NCBI RefSeq assembly: GCF_022354825.1
Contig: NZ_CP031168.1
Span: 1,241,501 to 1,305,500, forward strand
Origin: Paenibacillus sp. H1-7
GTDB lineage: Bacteria > Bacillota > Bacilli > Paenibacillales > NBRC-103111
Direction: 5' to 3'
DNA: 64,000 nucleotides
In this document: piece after piece, positions 9,230-16,929 of the stretch
How positions within the stretch are numbered: the stretch's first letter is position 1
Layout: every line of letters begins with the position of its first letter
Notes under the pieces: model-generated
Told to the model about the DNA's origin: nothing
Database searches by the model: none
What the model saw: the letters and a program-made list of their open reading frames with translations, nothing else
Translations under genes and position numbers: made by a program

Positions 9230-10480
9230 ATGACGACAGCAGAGCAGCAGGAACTAAACGAACGCCGTCAACAGTTGAAACGATGGAGGCTCATCTTGGG
9301 GGAGGCGGCGGAAGAAAAGCTGAATGGCTTTTCTACGGAAGGAGCGGGCGCCTTGCTCGACGAGGAAGCGAGAATCATGGACGAGGCGCTGGCTGCCATA
9401 TACGATGAAACCGGTAACGGAGCTGCTTCTGCATCGGCCGATCCCGGAGCTTCTAAGGCGGCGCGAAAAGCCGGACTTGGCGCTTCATCCCCCAAGCTTG
9501 CCAAATGGCTTGGAGATATCCGCACCTTTTTTCCTCCGGATGTCGTATCGGTTATTCAGGCCGACGCCATTGAGCGCAAAGGCTTGAAACAGCTGCTGTT
9601 CGAGCCGGAGATGCTGGAGCAGGTGAAGCCGGATATTCAGATGGTGGCGACGCTCATGGCGCTGCGGGGCAAAATTCCCGAGAAAACGAAGGATACCGCA
9701 AGGCAGCTGGTCAAGGCGGTCGTAGACGAGATCATGAAGCGAATGGAAAACGATATCCGCAAGGCGGTGACCGGGGCTTTGAACCGTAGACAGCATTCCC
9801 CGCTGCCGTCGTTATCCGGCATGGACTGGAAACGGACGATTGCCAAAAATCTCAAGCATTACGATACAGAGAACAGGCGCCTTATTCCCGAACGGTTTTA
9901 CTTTTTTGACCGGGCCCGGCGCAGCAAGGAATGGACGGTCATCCTCGATATCGATCAAAGCGGCTCCATGGCGGATTCCGTTATTTACGCTTCGGTTATC
10001 GGCTCGGTGCTGGCCAGTCTTCCCGCGCTGGAGACGAGGGTGGTCGTGTTCGATACGGAAGTGGTCGATTTAAGCGAGCAGTGCGCACAGGACCCGGTCG
10101 ATATGCTGTTCGGCATTCAGCTTGGAGGCGGCACGGATATTAACAAATCGGTCGCCTATTGCGAACCGTTCATTACAGAGCCGCAGAAGACGCTGTTCAT
10201 CCTTATTTCCGACCTGTACGAAGGCGGCAATGTATCGGCTTTCCTCCGGCGGATGGACGAAATGAAAGCCTCCGGCGTAAAGGCGATGTGCTTGCTGGCG
10301 CTGTCGGACCGCGGCGTCCCGTCCTACGATGAGGCCAACGCGAAGAAGCTCGCCCAAATGGGAATCCCTTGCTTCGGCTGCTCGCCCGACCGGCTTCCCG
10401 AGTTAATTGAGGGCGCGTTGAAGGGAATGGACCTTGCAGCATTATCGGAGAAAGTAGGTACAGCTAAAGGTCATCTGTAG
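9230..10480 (+). CDS. VWA domain protein with intact MIDAS, MoxR partner
   Basis: A 416-residue cytoplasmic protein whose C-terminal half is a von Willebrand factor A domain. The metal-ion-dependent adhesion site is complete: DIDQSGSMADS (DxSxS), GGGTDINKS (threonine) and LISDLYEGG (aspartate). The N-terminal half is helical and of unknown type. In MoxR-VWA systems the VWA protein binds the ATPase and presents it to a substrate. It is the last of five closely spaced genes; an AT-rich promoter and leader region separate it from rtcB. Confidence 0.87.
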   Translation: MTTAEQQELNERRQQLKRWRLILGEAAEEKLNGFSTEGAGALLDEEARIMDEALAAIYDETGNGAASASADPGASKAARKAGLGASSPKLAKWLGDIRTFFPPDVVSVIQADAIERKGLKQLLFEPEMLEQVKPDIQMVATLMALRGKIPEKTKDTARQLVKAVVDEIMKRMENDIRKAVTGALNRRQHSPLPSLSGMDWKRTIAKNLKHYDTENRRLIPERFYFFDRARRSKEWTVILDIDQSGSMADSVIYASVIGSVLASLPALETRVVVFDTEVVDLSEQCAQDPVDMLFGIQLGGGTDINKSVAYCEPFITEPQKTLFILISDLYEGGNVSAFLRRMDEMKASGVKAMCLLALSDRGVPSYDEANAKKLAQMGIPCFGCSPDRLPELIEGALKGMDLAALSEKVGTAKGHL

Positions 10481-10531
10481 GATTTCAATAGAAAAAATTA
10501 ATATAATCAATAAATATTTTTTATTTATTCA

Positions 10532-10561
10532 TTGACAAAGATTACCTGGCACGTATATCAT
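10532..10561 (+). promoter_or_regulatory. Putative SigA promoter for the rtcB leader
   Basis: TTGACA at 10532-10537 is a consensus -35 box. A -10 candidate follows at 10554-10559 (TATATC, 16-bp spacer) or 10556-10561 (TATCAT, 18 bp). Flanking DNA is strongly AT-rich. A TGGCAC at 10546 prompted a check for a sigma-54 promoter, but the matching GC at -12 is absent. Confidence 0.5.
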
Positions 10562-10591
10562 AACCATATCTTGAATGTGAAAAGGAGGCTG

Positions 10592-10684
10592 ATGAAGATG
10601 ATCCGACTTAACCGCACGAGATTGACACAACTGCATACCCATATGGAATCTTCCATTGGCCTCTACGGGCCTGGTGCAACATGA
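10592..10684 (+). CDS. 30-codon leader ORF before rtcB
   Basis: An AAAGGAGG ribosome site at 10581-10588 precedes ATG at 10592 (or 10598). The ORF encodes a short basic peptide rich in Arg, Leu, Thr and His (MKMIRLNRTRLTQLHTHM...) and ends at TGA 10682. The same frame stays open for another 26 codons past the TGA. It sits 130 bp upstream of a terminator-like hairpin and 240 bp upstream of rtcB, as expected of an attenuator leader peptide or a small gene. No family is recognised. Confidence 0.45.
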   Translation: MKMIRLNRTRLTQLHTHMESSIGLYGPGAT

Positions 10685-10813
10685 TCTTATGCGGATTCCG
10701 GCTTCTTCGGTCAGCAGTATCGTGATGGTGACGTTATCGTCAGTGGATCGCGATCGCTATCGTGAACGTGTACATGAACACGCCGGGATCCTTTTACAGA
10801 CAGCAATGCATAC

Positions 10814-10853
10814 AAAAAACCGTGGGCTATTGTGGAGCGCCTGCGGTTTTTTT
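10814..10853 (+). terminator. Intrinsic terminator or attenuator before rtcB
   Basis: AAAAAACCG (10814-10822) pairs with CGGTTTTTT (10844-10852), and GGGC pairs imperfectly with GCGCC inside; a T-run follows. It ends 70 bp before the rtcB start and downstream of the leader ORF, so it could terminate the leader transcript. Confidence 0.6.
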
Positions 10854-10923
10854 GTGTTTTTCATCAAGTGTTTCGGAAGTTTTTCAGCAAAGAAATGATT
10901 GGATAGAGAGGATTCGAAGGAAT

Positions 10924-12375
10924 ATGGAAAAAGAACTAATGGAAAATCAAGGAAGCCCTGCCGAAACGTATTATCGCAAGGTGCAGCTTCCGGCAGGCGA
11001 TTTGCATGTCTATGCGAGCGGAGAGCTGTTCGCCGGGCTGGACTATAAAGTGTTCGAGATGGCCAATAACAATTTGCAAATACCGGATTCGAAGTATATG
11101 AGCTATACCCCGGATGTCCACGTAGGAGTTGGAACCTGCATCGGCACGACAGCGATTTGGAGCGCAGACAGCGGATACGTCTCCCCGTCGATTGTAGGGA
11201 GCGATATCGGGTGCGGAATGAGGGTGCATTTGACGAACCTGCACAAGGACGATTTGCGTGAGGTGAAGCTTCGGCGCAAGCTGGTTAAGGCGATCGAACG
11301 CCACTTGCCGGTTGAAGAGCATGCCCGGGGGCATTTCTCGGATATCCGGCTGGAGCATATTATCCGCAAAGGGCTGTACGGCCTGCCCAAAAAATACGTG
11401 CCGGACGGCTACACGCCCCGTAAGGCAACCTCGCTGACCCGGGTGGAATGCGGCAAGTTCGGCTTCGACGAGCAATACCTGGACCGTTTGCCGGAAATGG
11501 TATGGCACCGCTCGCACCGGCAGCTGGGGACGCTTGGCAACGGGAATCATTTTGCCGAGATCCAAGCTATTGAAATCGATGAGGAGCATCGGGATATCGC
11601 CGAGCAATGGGGTTTGACCGACGGCCAGGTGGTCGTCATGATTCATTCCGGATCGCGTGCGTGGGGCGGAGCCGTCAACCAGTATTGCAGCAGCGAAATG
11701 GTCAAAACGATGAGCCGCACCGGGCTCGGGACGGCCGATCCGAAGCTGTTGTTCGCACCGCTTGATAGCGACTGCGCACAAACTTACGTGAATTTGATGT
11801 ACTCTGCGTTGAACTATGCGGTTGTGAACCGTCACTTGATCGCTTACGGGATAAGGGAGGCCGGCAAGGAAGTGTTCGGAGCGAAGTTTGAGATGACCAC
11901 GCTGTATGATTTGATGCACAATTATGCATGGGCGGAAAAGCATGACGGCCAATCGCTGTTCGTCCATCGCAAAGGCGCGACCCGAGCACTGCCGGCGGGA
12001 CACCCGGATAATCCCGACATGTATGCCGGGACAGGACATCCCGCGCTGATCCCGGGCTCTATGGGCACCTCCTCCTACATTATGGTCGGCAAGCCGGGCG
12101 GTAAAAACAACTATTACTCCATCTGTCACGGAGCCGGCCGTATTCGTTCGCGCAGCGCCACCAAGCGTTTGGTTACGTTGGATCAGTTCGAAGCTTCGCT
12201 GAGAATCGGCACGGAGGATGAGGTCGTCGTCAATCAGCGGATGCTCGAATCTCTAATTGATGAGTCGCCTCAGGCGTATAAAGATGTCGATCAAATTATC
12301 GACAGCGTCGTCGGAGCCGGATTGGCGGGTGTCGTGGCGAAATGCAAGCCTTTGGCTGCGGTAAAAGGAGTTTAA
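10924..12375 (+). CDS. rtcB: RtcB-type RNA ligase
   Basis: RtcB joins RNA 2',3'-cyclic phosphate or 3'-phosphate ends to 5'-OH ends with GTP and Mn(II), in tRNA splicing or RNA repair. The family motifs are present: PDVHVGVGTCIG, SDIGCGM (Cys ligand), GTLGNGNHF, MIHSGSR and, near the C-terminus, CHGAGRIRSR with the guanylylated histidine. The protein is 483 residues from ATG 10924. Longer in-frame starts back to 10762 would have to be read through the terminator hairpin and are rejected. GAGAGG lies 11 bases upstream. It is followed 6 bp later by an AAA+ ATPase gene. No rtcA or archease gene is nearby. Confidence 0.9.
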   Translation: MEKELMENQGSPAETYYRKVQLPAGDLHVYASGELFAGLDYKVFEMANNNLQIPDSKYMSYTPDVHVGVGTCIGTTAIWSADSGYVSPSIVGSDIGCGMRVHLTNLHKDDLREVKLRRKLVKAIERHLPVEEHARGHFSDIRLEHIIRKGLYGLPKKYVPDGYTPRKATSLTRVECGKFGFDEQYLDRLPEMVWHRSHRQLGTLGNGNHFAEIQAIEIDEEHRDIAEQWGLTDGQVVVMIHSGSRAWGGAVNQYCSSEMVKTMSRTGLGTADPKLLFAPLDSDCAQTYVNLMYSALNYAVVNRHLIAYGIREAGKEVFGAKFEMTTLYDLMHNYAWAEKHDGQSLFVHRKGATRALPAGHPDNPDMYAGTGHPALIPGSMGTSSYIMVGKPGGKNNYYSICHGAGRIRSRSATKRLVTLDQFEASLRIGTEDEVVVNQRMLESLIDESPQAYKDVDQIIDSVVGAGLAGVVAKCKPLAAVKGV

Positions 12376-12381
12376 CACTAG

Positions 12382-13863
12382 GTGAATAATAGGAATGAGA
12401 ATATGTTTTTGAATACGAATACGGGTATGGAGTCAAATACGAATAGGGATAGGAATGTGAAAATGAATTGGAATAGGAACGTGGCAGTGAATGAGGAAAT
12501 GAGAGGTACGGCGGTCAACCCGGGCAGTATCAGCAAATTAGACGGCGGTTGGAAAGCGGCCCTTACCGATACACAGGCTCGGCAGGTTTATCCTATGATC
12601 CGCTTAAAGGAAAGCGCGTCTAATGAATGGCAGCAATACTTTGATGCCGCTCTTGTTATAGAATGCATCCAAAATACGCTGATGGAGGCTTACGGGACGG
12701 AATTTCAAATGTATGTCCAGGAGGATTACGGCAATGAGCTGTGGGAAAGGCTCGAAGAGGACATCCGATCCGGCAGCAGTGAGGTTGAGCATACAGCGAC
12801 CATTTACGATCGAGTGGAGTCCAAATCGTTTGCTTACGACGGCGATCTGCCGGAGGAAGCGGGCTACCGGATTTATCCATCCGTTCGCAACAATTTGTTC
12901 GTGTACCCTGCTTATCGCTTTGCTTTGGCGAGAGTGCCCGTGTTTCGGATGAACGGCATCTTTAACGAGGATTATATATTCGCTGCGGATGACTCGTGCA
13001 TGGACCGGTTTCTGCAGTATATTTTGAGAAGCCAAAGGGAGAACGACAGGCGGCATGTTTCGGTTTTTACCGATAACCGCAATGGACTGGAGCGGCACCG
13101 CGAGCCTGTCACGCGCACTGTCAGCCGAGATGAGGTCATAATGAACGAAGCGCTGAAGGAGGAGATTTACCGGTCGATTGACGAGTTCTTTTCGCGGGAC
13201 CGGCATTTTTTCGAGACGTACCGGATTCCTTACAAGCGCGGCATTTTGTTGTACGGCAAGCCCGGCAACGGGAAGACGACCTTGGTCAAATCGATCGCGG
13301 GGAGCGTCGATGCGCCAGTAGCCTATTGGCAAATTACCGAGCACACGTGCAGTTATACGATTCAGGAAGCATTTGAAGCTGCCGTAAAAATGGCGCCTAT
13401 GGTGCTTGTCATCGAGGATATCGACTCCATGCCGGAGCAGGCGAGATCGTTTTTCTTGAACACCTTGGATGGCGCTACGTCCAAAGAAGGCGTGTTCCTG
13501 ATCGGGACGACGAACTATCCCGACAAAATCGATCCGGCATTGATGAACCGGGCGGGACGCTTCGATCGCGCCTACGAAATCAAGCTGCCGGACTTGGAGC
13601 TGCGCCGCAAGTATTTGCGGCTAAAACAACTGCCGCTTGTCGTGGGAGAAGAAGCGGCTGCAGTGGCAGCCGAGCTGACGGAAGGCTTCACGTTCGCGCA
13701 GTTGAACGAGCTGTACGTGTCCGCTGCGATGCAGAAGCATTACGATATCGAGGTGCACCTGGAGCAGCTGGTGCGATCGATGAAGTCCGAGCTGAACAAA
13801 GGGCGGACGCAGCAATGGCACTCGGAACCGTCCGAGTCGAGAGTAGGGTTTGTGGTTGGGTAA
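12382..13863 (+). CDS. AAA+ ATPase with Asn-rich N-terminus
   Basis: The 493-residue protein has one AAA+ module: Walker A GKPGNGKTT (about residues 292-300), Walker B MVLVIEDIDSM, sensor 1 IGTTNYPDKID and an arginine-finger segment LMNRAGRFDR. The arrangement is like classical Bcs1/FtsH-type remodelling ATPases rather than MoxR. The first 40 residues are low-complexity and asparagine-rich. GTG at 12382 has AAAGGAG 11 bases upstream; ATG at 12403 with AGGA is an equally reasonable start. Lying 6 bp after rtcB, it probably works with the ligase, for example by remodelling RNA-protein substrates (inference). Confidence 0.82.
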   Translation: MNNRNENMFLNTNTGMESNTNRDRNVKMNWNRNVAVNEEMRGTAVNPGSISKLDGGWKAALTDTQARQVYPMIRLKESASNEWQQYFDAALVIECIQNTLMEAYGTEFQMYVQEDYGNELWERLEEDIRSGSSEVEHTATIYDRVESKSFAYDGDLPEEAGYRIYPSVRNNLFVYPAYRFALARVPVFRMNGIFNEDYIFAADDSCMDRFLQYILRSQRENDRRHVSVFTDNRNGLERHREPVTRTVSRDEVIMNEALKEEIYRSIDEFFSRDRHFFETYRIPYKRGILLYGKPGNGKTTLVKSIAGSVDAPVAYWQITEHTCSYTIQEAFEAAVKMAPMVLVIEDIDSMPEQARSFFLNTLDGATSKEGVFLIGTTNYPDKIDPALMNRAGRFDRAYEIKLPDLELRRKYLRLKQLPLVVGEEAAAVAAELTEGFTFAQLNELYVSAAMQKHYDIEVHLEQLVRSMKSELNKGRTQQWHSEPSESRVGFVVG

Positions 13864-13876
13864 AGTGTGTTCCCTG

Positions 13877-13913
13877 ATGTGATGCGGGTTTACCGTGTCA
13901 CATTGGGTTTTTA
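13877..13913 (+). terminator. Intrinsic terminator after the rtcB-AAA pair
   Basis: ATGTGA-TG-CGG pairs with CCG-TG-TCACAT across a five-base loop, followed by TGGGTTTTT. Confidence 0.65.
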
Positions 13914-13962
13914 TGGATCGGGTAGCGGCTAGAGATTCTCATTAAATGTGGAGGCTTAATTA

Positions 13963-14178
13963 ATGAAGTTCGTATATTATAATGACACAGGCAGGATTGT
14001 GAAAATCCATCCGGCAAGCGTACTGCATGGATGTGATGTTGATGAATCGCCGATTCAACCGTTAGAAGAACGAGTATTTTTACTGCCTGCTAATACATAT
14101 CCTTGGGTTAAAATGTGGGATTATGGTCAAGATCAGGGGCTAAGCATTTTGGTATCTCCAAGGACAATTGAGGATTAA
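13963..14178 (+). CDS. Hypothetical protein, 71 residues
   Basis: I do not recognise the family. The 71-residue product (MKFVYYNDTGR...) looks like a small all-beta protein and has no signal or membrane segment. ATG at 13963 is preceded by GGAGG (GTGGAGGCTTAATTA). Base composition is more AT-rich than the preceding operon, and a terminator separates it from the AAA gene. It may form a unit with the 105-residue gene 78 bp downstream. Confidence 0.55.
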   Translation: MKFVYYNDTGRIVKIHPASVLHGCDVDESPIQPLEERVFLLPANTYPWVKMWDYGQDQGLSILVSPRTIED

Positions 14179-14256
14179 TACAAGGACATTGGAGAGTTCG
14201 GATTCTAGCAAGAACTATTGCACCGAGATATTGGATGAATGTGAAGGAGTACGGAG

Positions 14257-14574
14257 ATGTCCGGTCTTATGGTTATTGATTCACCTAGTGGATTAATTGA
14301 TTACATTATCGAATATGAACTGGAAAGTGATGAGATTAAGAGCATTGTAGCGGCACCTGAGGATGATTTTCTGGTTATGCACTTCGGTTTAGCTTTGTTA
14401 ATAAGACATAACTTTGTGTTAACAGACAATGATAAGGTTCCGCATTTAATCGAACAATACTATGACTATAAAGACTATAAAAATAAGGATAAAGATAGAC
14501 TTTTTTTGTTGCATCCAGATGATATTTCTTATGATATCAGCGTCCTTATACGAAAAAGGCTGCTTCACGGCTAG
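14257..14574 (+). CDS. Hypothetical protein, 105 residues
   Basis: An unrecognised acidic protein (MSGLMVIDSPSG...) with a Tyr/Asp/Lys-rich segment near residues 70-85. AAGGAG precedes ATG 14257 by 8-9 bases, and a strong terminator follows 28 bp after the stop. Like its upstream neighbour it is AT-rich. Pairs of small AT-rich genes next to an RNA-repair locus could be immunity or toxin-antitoxin components, but nothing in the sequence proves this. Confidence 0.55.
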   Translation: MSGLMVIDSPSGLIDYIIEYELESDEIKSIVAAPEDDFLVMHFGLALLIRHNFVLTDNDKVPHLIEQYYDYKDYKNKDKDRLFLLHPDDISYDISVLIRKRLLHG

Positions 14575-14601
14575 AAAGTTTAGTAAGTGTATTTTAAAGA
14601 G

Positions 14602-14650
14602 AAAAAGCCTCGATGTGTTGTGGATTTTCAGAGCACATCGGGGCTTTTTT
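14602..14650 (+). terminator. Strong intrinsic terminator
   Basis: AAAAGCCTCGATGTG pairs with CACATCGGGGCTTTT around a loop of about 17 bases and ends in six T residues. Confidence 0.85.
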
Positions 14651-14682
14651 ACGTGTTGTGATGCACTTGCGGGTGAGGTTGC

Positions 14683-15003
14683 TGTAACGCGGAAAAACCG
14701 CGTTACAAGCAAGCTGCCGGCGCAAAGCGTCTCTGTAACGCTGAAAATCCGCGTTACAGAAATCCTGCGCCGCGTCAGAGGCTCGCCCGAGCAGTTGTAA
14801 CGCGGAAAAACCGCGTTACAAGCAAGCCGCCGGCGCAAAGCGTCTCTGTAACGCTGAAAATCCGCGTTACAGAAATCCCGCGCCGCGTCAGAGGCTTGCT
14901 CGAGCAGCTGTAACGCGGAAAAACCGCGTTACAAGCAAGCCGCTGGCGCAAAGCGTCACTGTAACGCTGAAAATCCGCGTTACAGAAATCCCGCGCCACG
15001 GCC
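14683..15003. repeat. Three tandem 113-bp palindrome-bearing repeats
   Basis: Copies start at 14683, 14796 and 14909, an exact 113-bp period; the last copy is cut short by the 3' end of the neighbouring minus-strand gene. Each copy contains two hairpin cores: a near-perfect palindrome TGTAACGCGG-AAAAA-CCGCGTTACA and a weaker one with TGTAACGCTG and CCGCGTTACA arms. The copies differ by only a few bases. ORFs across the array are artefacts of the repeats. Confidence 0.9.
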
Positions 15004-15009
15004 TGCCGT

Positions 15010-15744
15010 CTATTCCAGCCGGAAGCCGCGGCCTTCCAAGAACGGCCGAATATGCCCGCGTCCCGGTTTGGCGTATTTGTCCGTAATTCCTTTGGACCAG
15101 GTAGTTAGCGTCTTGCCGTTCGTTCGCTCTTTATAGTACTCATGCATTGTGTCATCGTACTGCTGAGTGCCTAGCGTTACCTTCTCTTTGTCATAAGCAT
15201 CGGAGTGGTACACGGCATGACGGGGTAGACGCGGACGGGAGGAAGGCTCCTGATCGGGTACCCCGACGCACATGCCGAATACCGGATAAGTCAGCTGCGG
15301 CAGTTGGAGCAGAACGCTGACATCCTGCGGGTTGTTGCGGATACCGCCGATGTAACAAATCCCGTATCCCAGCGATTCGGCTGCGACGGCAGCATTTTGC
15401 GCGGCTAATGTCGCATCGACGGTGGCAACGAGAAAGCTTTCCGTGTTTTGGTGGAACGTCTCTCCGTGGAGCTCGGTAGCTTCCTTAAGGCGGTGAAGAT
15501 CGGCGCAAAATACAAGAAATAGGCCGCATTGCTCGATATAGGCCTGATTGCCTGCAAGTCGTGCCAGCTCTTGCTTCTTCGCCGGATCGGTAACTCCGAT
15601 AATGGTATAAGCTTGTACATTGCTGGATGTCGATGCCATTTGTGCGGATTCGATAATGGCGTCAATGTGCTCTTCCGGCAGAGCGATAGGTTGATATTTG
15701 CGGATGGAGCGATGCTTGCGGAGAACCTCGATAGTTGGATTCAT
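15010..15744 (-). CDS. NADPH-dependent nitro/flavin reductase, NfsA-like
   Basis: A 244-residue flavoenzyme of the nitroreductase superfamily, NfsA/FRP branch. The N-terminus has the FMN-binding RKHRSIRKYQP motif. The middle has ASTSSNVQAYTIIGV and AAESLGYGICYIGGIRNN, and VFGMCVGVPDQEPSSRPRLP is typical of NfsA-type proteins. Such enzymes reduce nitro compounds, quinones or FMN with NADPH in the cytoplasm. It is transcribed alone; ATG at 15744 follows AGAGAGG. Its stop lies only a few bases from the 113-bp repeat array. Confidence 0.85.
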   Translation of the reverse strand: MNPTIEVLRKHRSIRKYQPIALPEEHIDAIIESAQMASTSSNVQAYTIIGVTDPAKKQELARLAGNQAYIEQCGLFLVFCADLHRLKEATELHGETFHQNTESFLVATVDATLAAQNAAVAAESLGYGICYIGGIRNNPQDVSVLLQLPQLTYPVFGMCVGVPDQEPSSRPRLPRHAVYHSDAYDKEKVTLGTQQYDDTMHEYYKERTNGKTLTTWSKGITDKYAKPGRGHIRPFLEGRGFRLE

Positions 15745-15844
15745 GACTATTCATCCTCTCTTTAATTATGTAAAAAAGCCCCCATGCTGGTTAGTTAGGG
15801 GGTCTCCGACGGTTCGGTTGATTCCATTATTCTACCACATAGAA

Positions 15845-16115
15845 ATGCTAATCACACCTGCACGGCGGGTGTGGACATGTCTATTGGCGATAAACCTTAC
15901 AACTGAAACGCGGTCGCGCTTCCCCGGCTCACATCGATAATAGGTTTATCACCACTTAGCATGCTAATCACACCTGCCGAAGGTGTGGGATGTCTATTGG
16001 CGATAAACCTAACGACTAAAGTGCAGTCGTGCCTCATCGGCTAACACCAATATAGGTCTATATATAGGTTTATCACCACTCAGCATGCTAATCACACCTG
16101 CACGGCAGGTGTGGA
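15845..16115. repeat. 2.3 copies of a degenerate ~120-bp tandem repeat
   Basis: The start GCTAATCACACCTG recurs at 15847, 15963 and 16087 (periods 116 and 124 bp). Each copy has a small CACACCTG...GGTGTG hairpin, then TGTCTATTGGCGATAAACC and, at its end, AGGTTTATC as the inverted partner. The third copy is truncated after its first hairpin. It is non-coding and unrelated in sequence to the 113-bp array. Confidence 0.8.
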
Positions 16116-16204
16116 GCTCCCCCCCGCGGCCTTCATTTTTCGAACCGTCGTTTCCTCACCTAAACCCCAAATATTGTATACCAAACAAATTTCAGTATCA
16201 GATG

Positions 16205-16260
16205 TTGACAATGATAATGAGAACCATTATCATTAAAGCATGAAGTGAGAATAATTATCA
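16205..16260 (+). promoter_or_regulatory. SigA promoter covered by two Fur boxes
   Basis: TTGACA (16205-16210) and TATCAT (16228-16233) are spaced 17 bp apart. GATAATGAGAACCATTATC at 16213-16231 matches the 19-bp Fur consensus at 17 positions and covers the -10 box. A second box, TGAGAATAATTATCA at 16246-16260, fits the 7-1-7 Bacillus form at 14 of 15 positions. Repression by iron-loaded Fur is expected. Confidence 0.85.
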
Positions 16261-16294
16261 ATTATGAGCGAATACATAAGGAGGAGCACTTTAA

Positions 16295-16426
16295 ATGCCA
16301 CTCGTCATTTGCCTGCTGCTGCCAGCGTTGTTTATCTCTGTAGTGCTTGCCGGCTGTTATCTCTGGGGAATGCGCGATTACTATTCGTTTATGAAGCTAA
16401 AGCCCTGGAAGCGCAAAGAAATTTAA
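16295..16426 (+). CDS. 43-residue single-pass membrane protein, Fur-controlled
   Basis: A small gene directly behind two Fur boxes. AAGGAGGAGC precedes ATG 16295 by 8-9 bases. The product has one hydrophobic N-terminal helix (PLVICLLLPALFISVVLAGC) and a basic C-terminal tail ending KPWKRKEI, so it probably sits in the membrane with the tail inside. The LAGC at the end of the helix resembles a lipobox, but a positively charged N-region is absent. The family is not known to me. It is followed 72 bp later by the DUF2325 gene, likely in the same transcript. Confidence 0.65.
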   Translation: MPLVICLLLPALFISVVLAGCYLWGMRDYYSFMKLKPWKRKEI

Positions 16427-16498
16427 GATAGAAATCAAATTCGGATTGATCCATATAACCATAACTAAAACTAAGGGATACCGAAAGGAGACAAGCCT

Positions 16499-16810
16499 AT
16501 GGCTTCAATATTAGTAGTAGGTGCAGATCATTTGGGAAATATGCCGGAGCAGCTTGCTCATATCGGATTTGATGAAGTAATGCACATGTCGGGACGCAAA
16601 TGCCAGATGGTCCGCAAGGGCATACCGGATAAGGTGGATGCGGTTCTCGTATTAACGGACTACATTAATCATAATTTGACGAAGGTGATCAAACAGCAAG
16701 CGAAGGAACAGGAGCTGCCGATTTATTATGCCAAAAGATCCTGGTGCTCGGTTCAAAAAGCCCTCTGTTCATGCGAGCACGTATGTGAAATGATGAAAAA
16801 CAAGCAATAG
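16499..16810 (+). CDS. DUF2325 family protein
   Basis: The 103-residue protein matches DUF2325 in length and pattern: a start ASILVVGADHLGNMPEQL, a central HMSGRK, then VDAVLVLTDYINHNLTKVIKQQAKEQELPIYYAKRSWCSV. The end is Cys-rich (CSVQKALCSCEHVC), which could bind metal or a cluster. ATG at 16499 follows AAAGGAG. Transcription from the Fur-box promoter at 16205 suggests a role when iron is scarce; the biochemical function is unknown. Confidence 0.8.
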   Translation: MASILVVGADHLGNMPEQLAHIGFDEVMHMSGRKCQMVRKGIPDKVDAVLVLTDYINHNLTKVIKQQAKEQELPIYYAKRSWCSVQKALCSCEHVCEMMKNKQ

Positions 16811-16873
16811 CCAGCCGAGTCTCGTTCATAGTTCAAGGTTAGGCACTGGCTGTTCCTGCCTTCTTCCTCGATA

Positions 16874-16912
16874 GTAAAAAAAGCCCAAGCAGAACTGCTT
16901 CTGCATGGACTT
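16874..16912 (-). terminator. Terminator for the alginate-lyase-family gene
   Basis: Read on the minus strand, AAGTCCATGCAG pairs with CTGCTTGGGCTT and runs into seven T residues. Confidence 0.8.
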
Positions 16913-16929
16913 GAATCAATCGTTCCCGC

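Noticed and set aside
10546..10561. Sigma-54 promoter before the rtcB leader
   Set aside because: TGGCAC is present but the -12 GC at the required spacing is not; a SigA promoter explains the region.
10762..10923. N-terminal extension of RtcB upstream of ATG 10924
   Set aside because: The extra 54 codons run through an intrinsic terminator hairpin and have no ribosome site or similarity to RtcB proteins.
14446..14999. Three long reading frames across the 113-bp repeats
   Set aside because: They repeat the same residues with the repeat period, have no ribosome sites and overlap a terminator.
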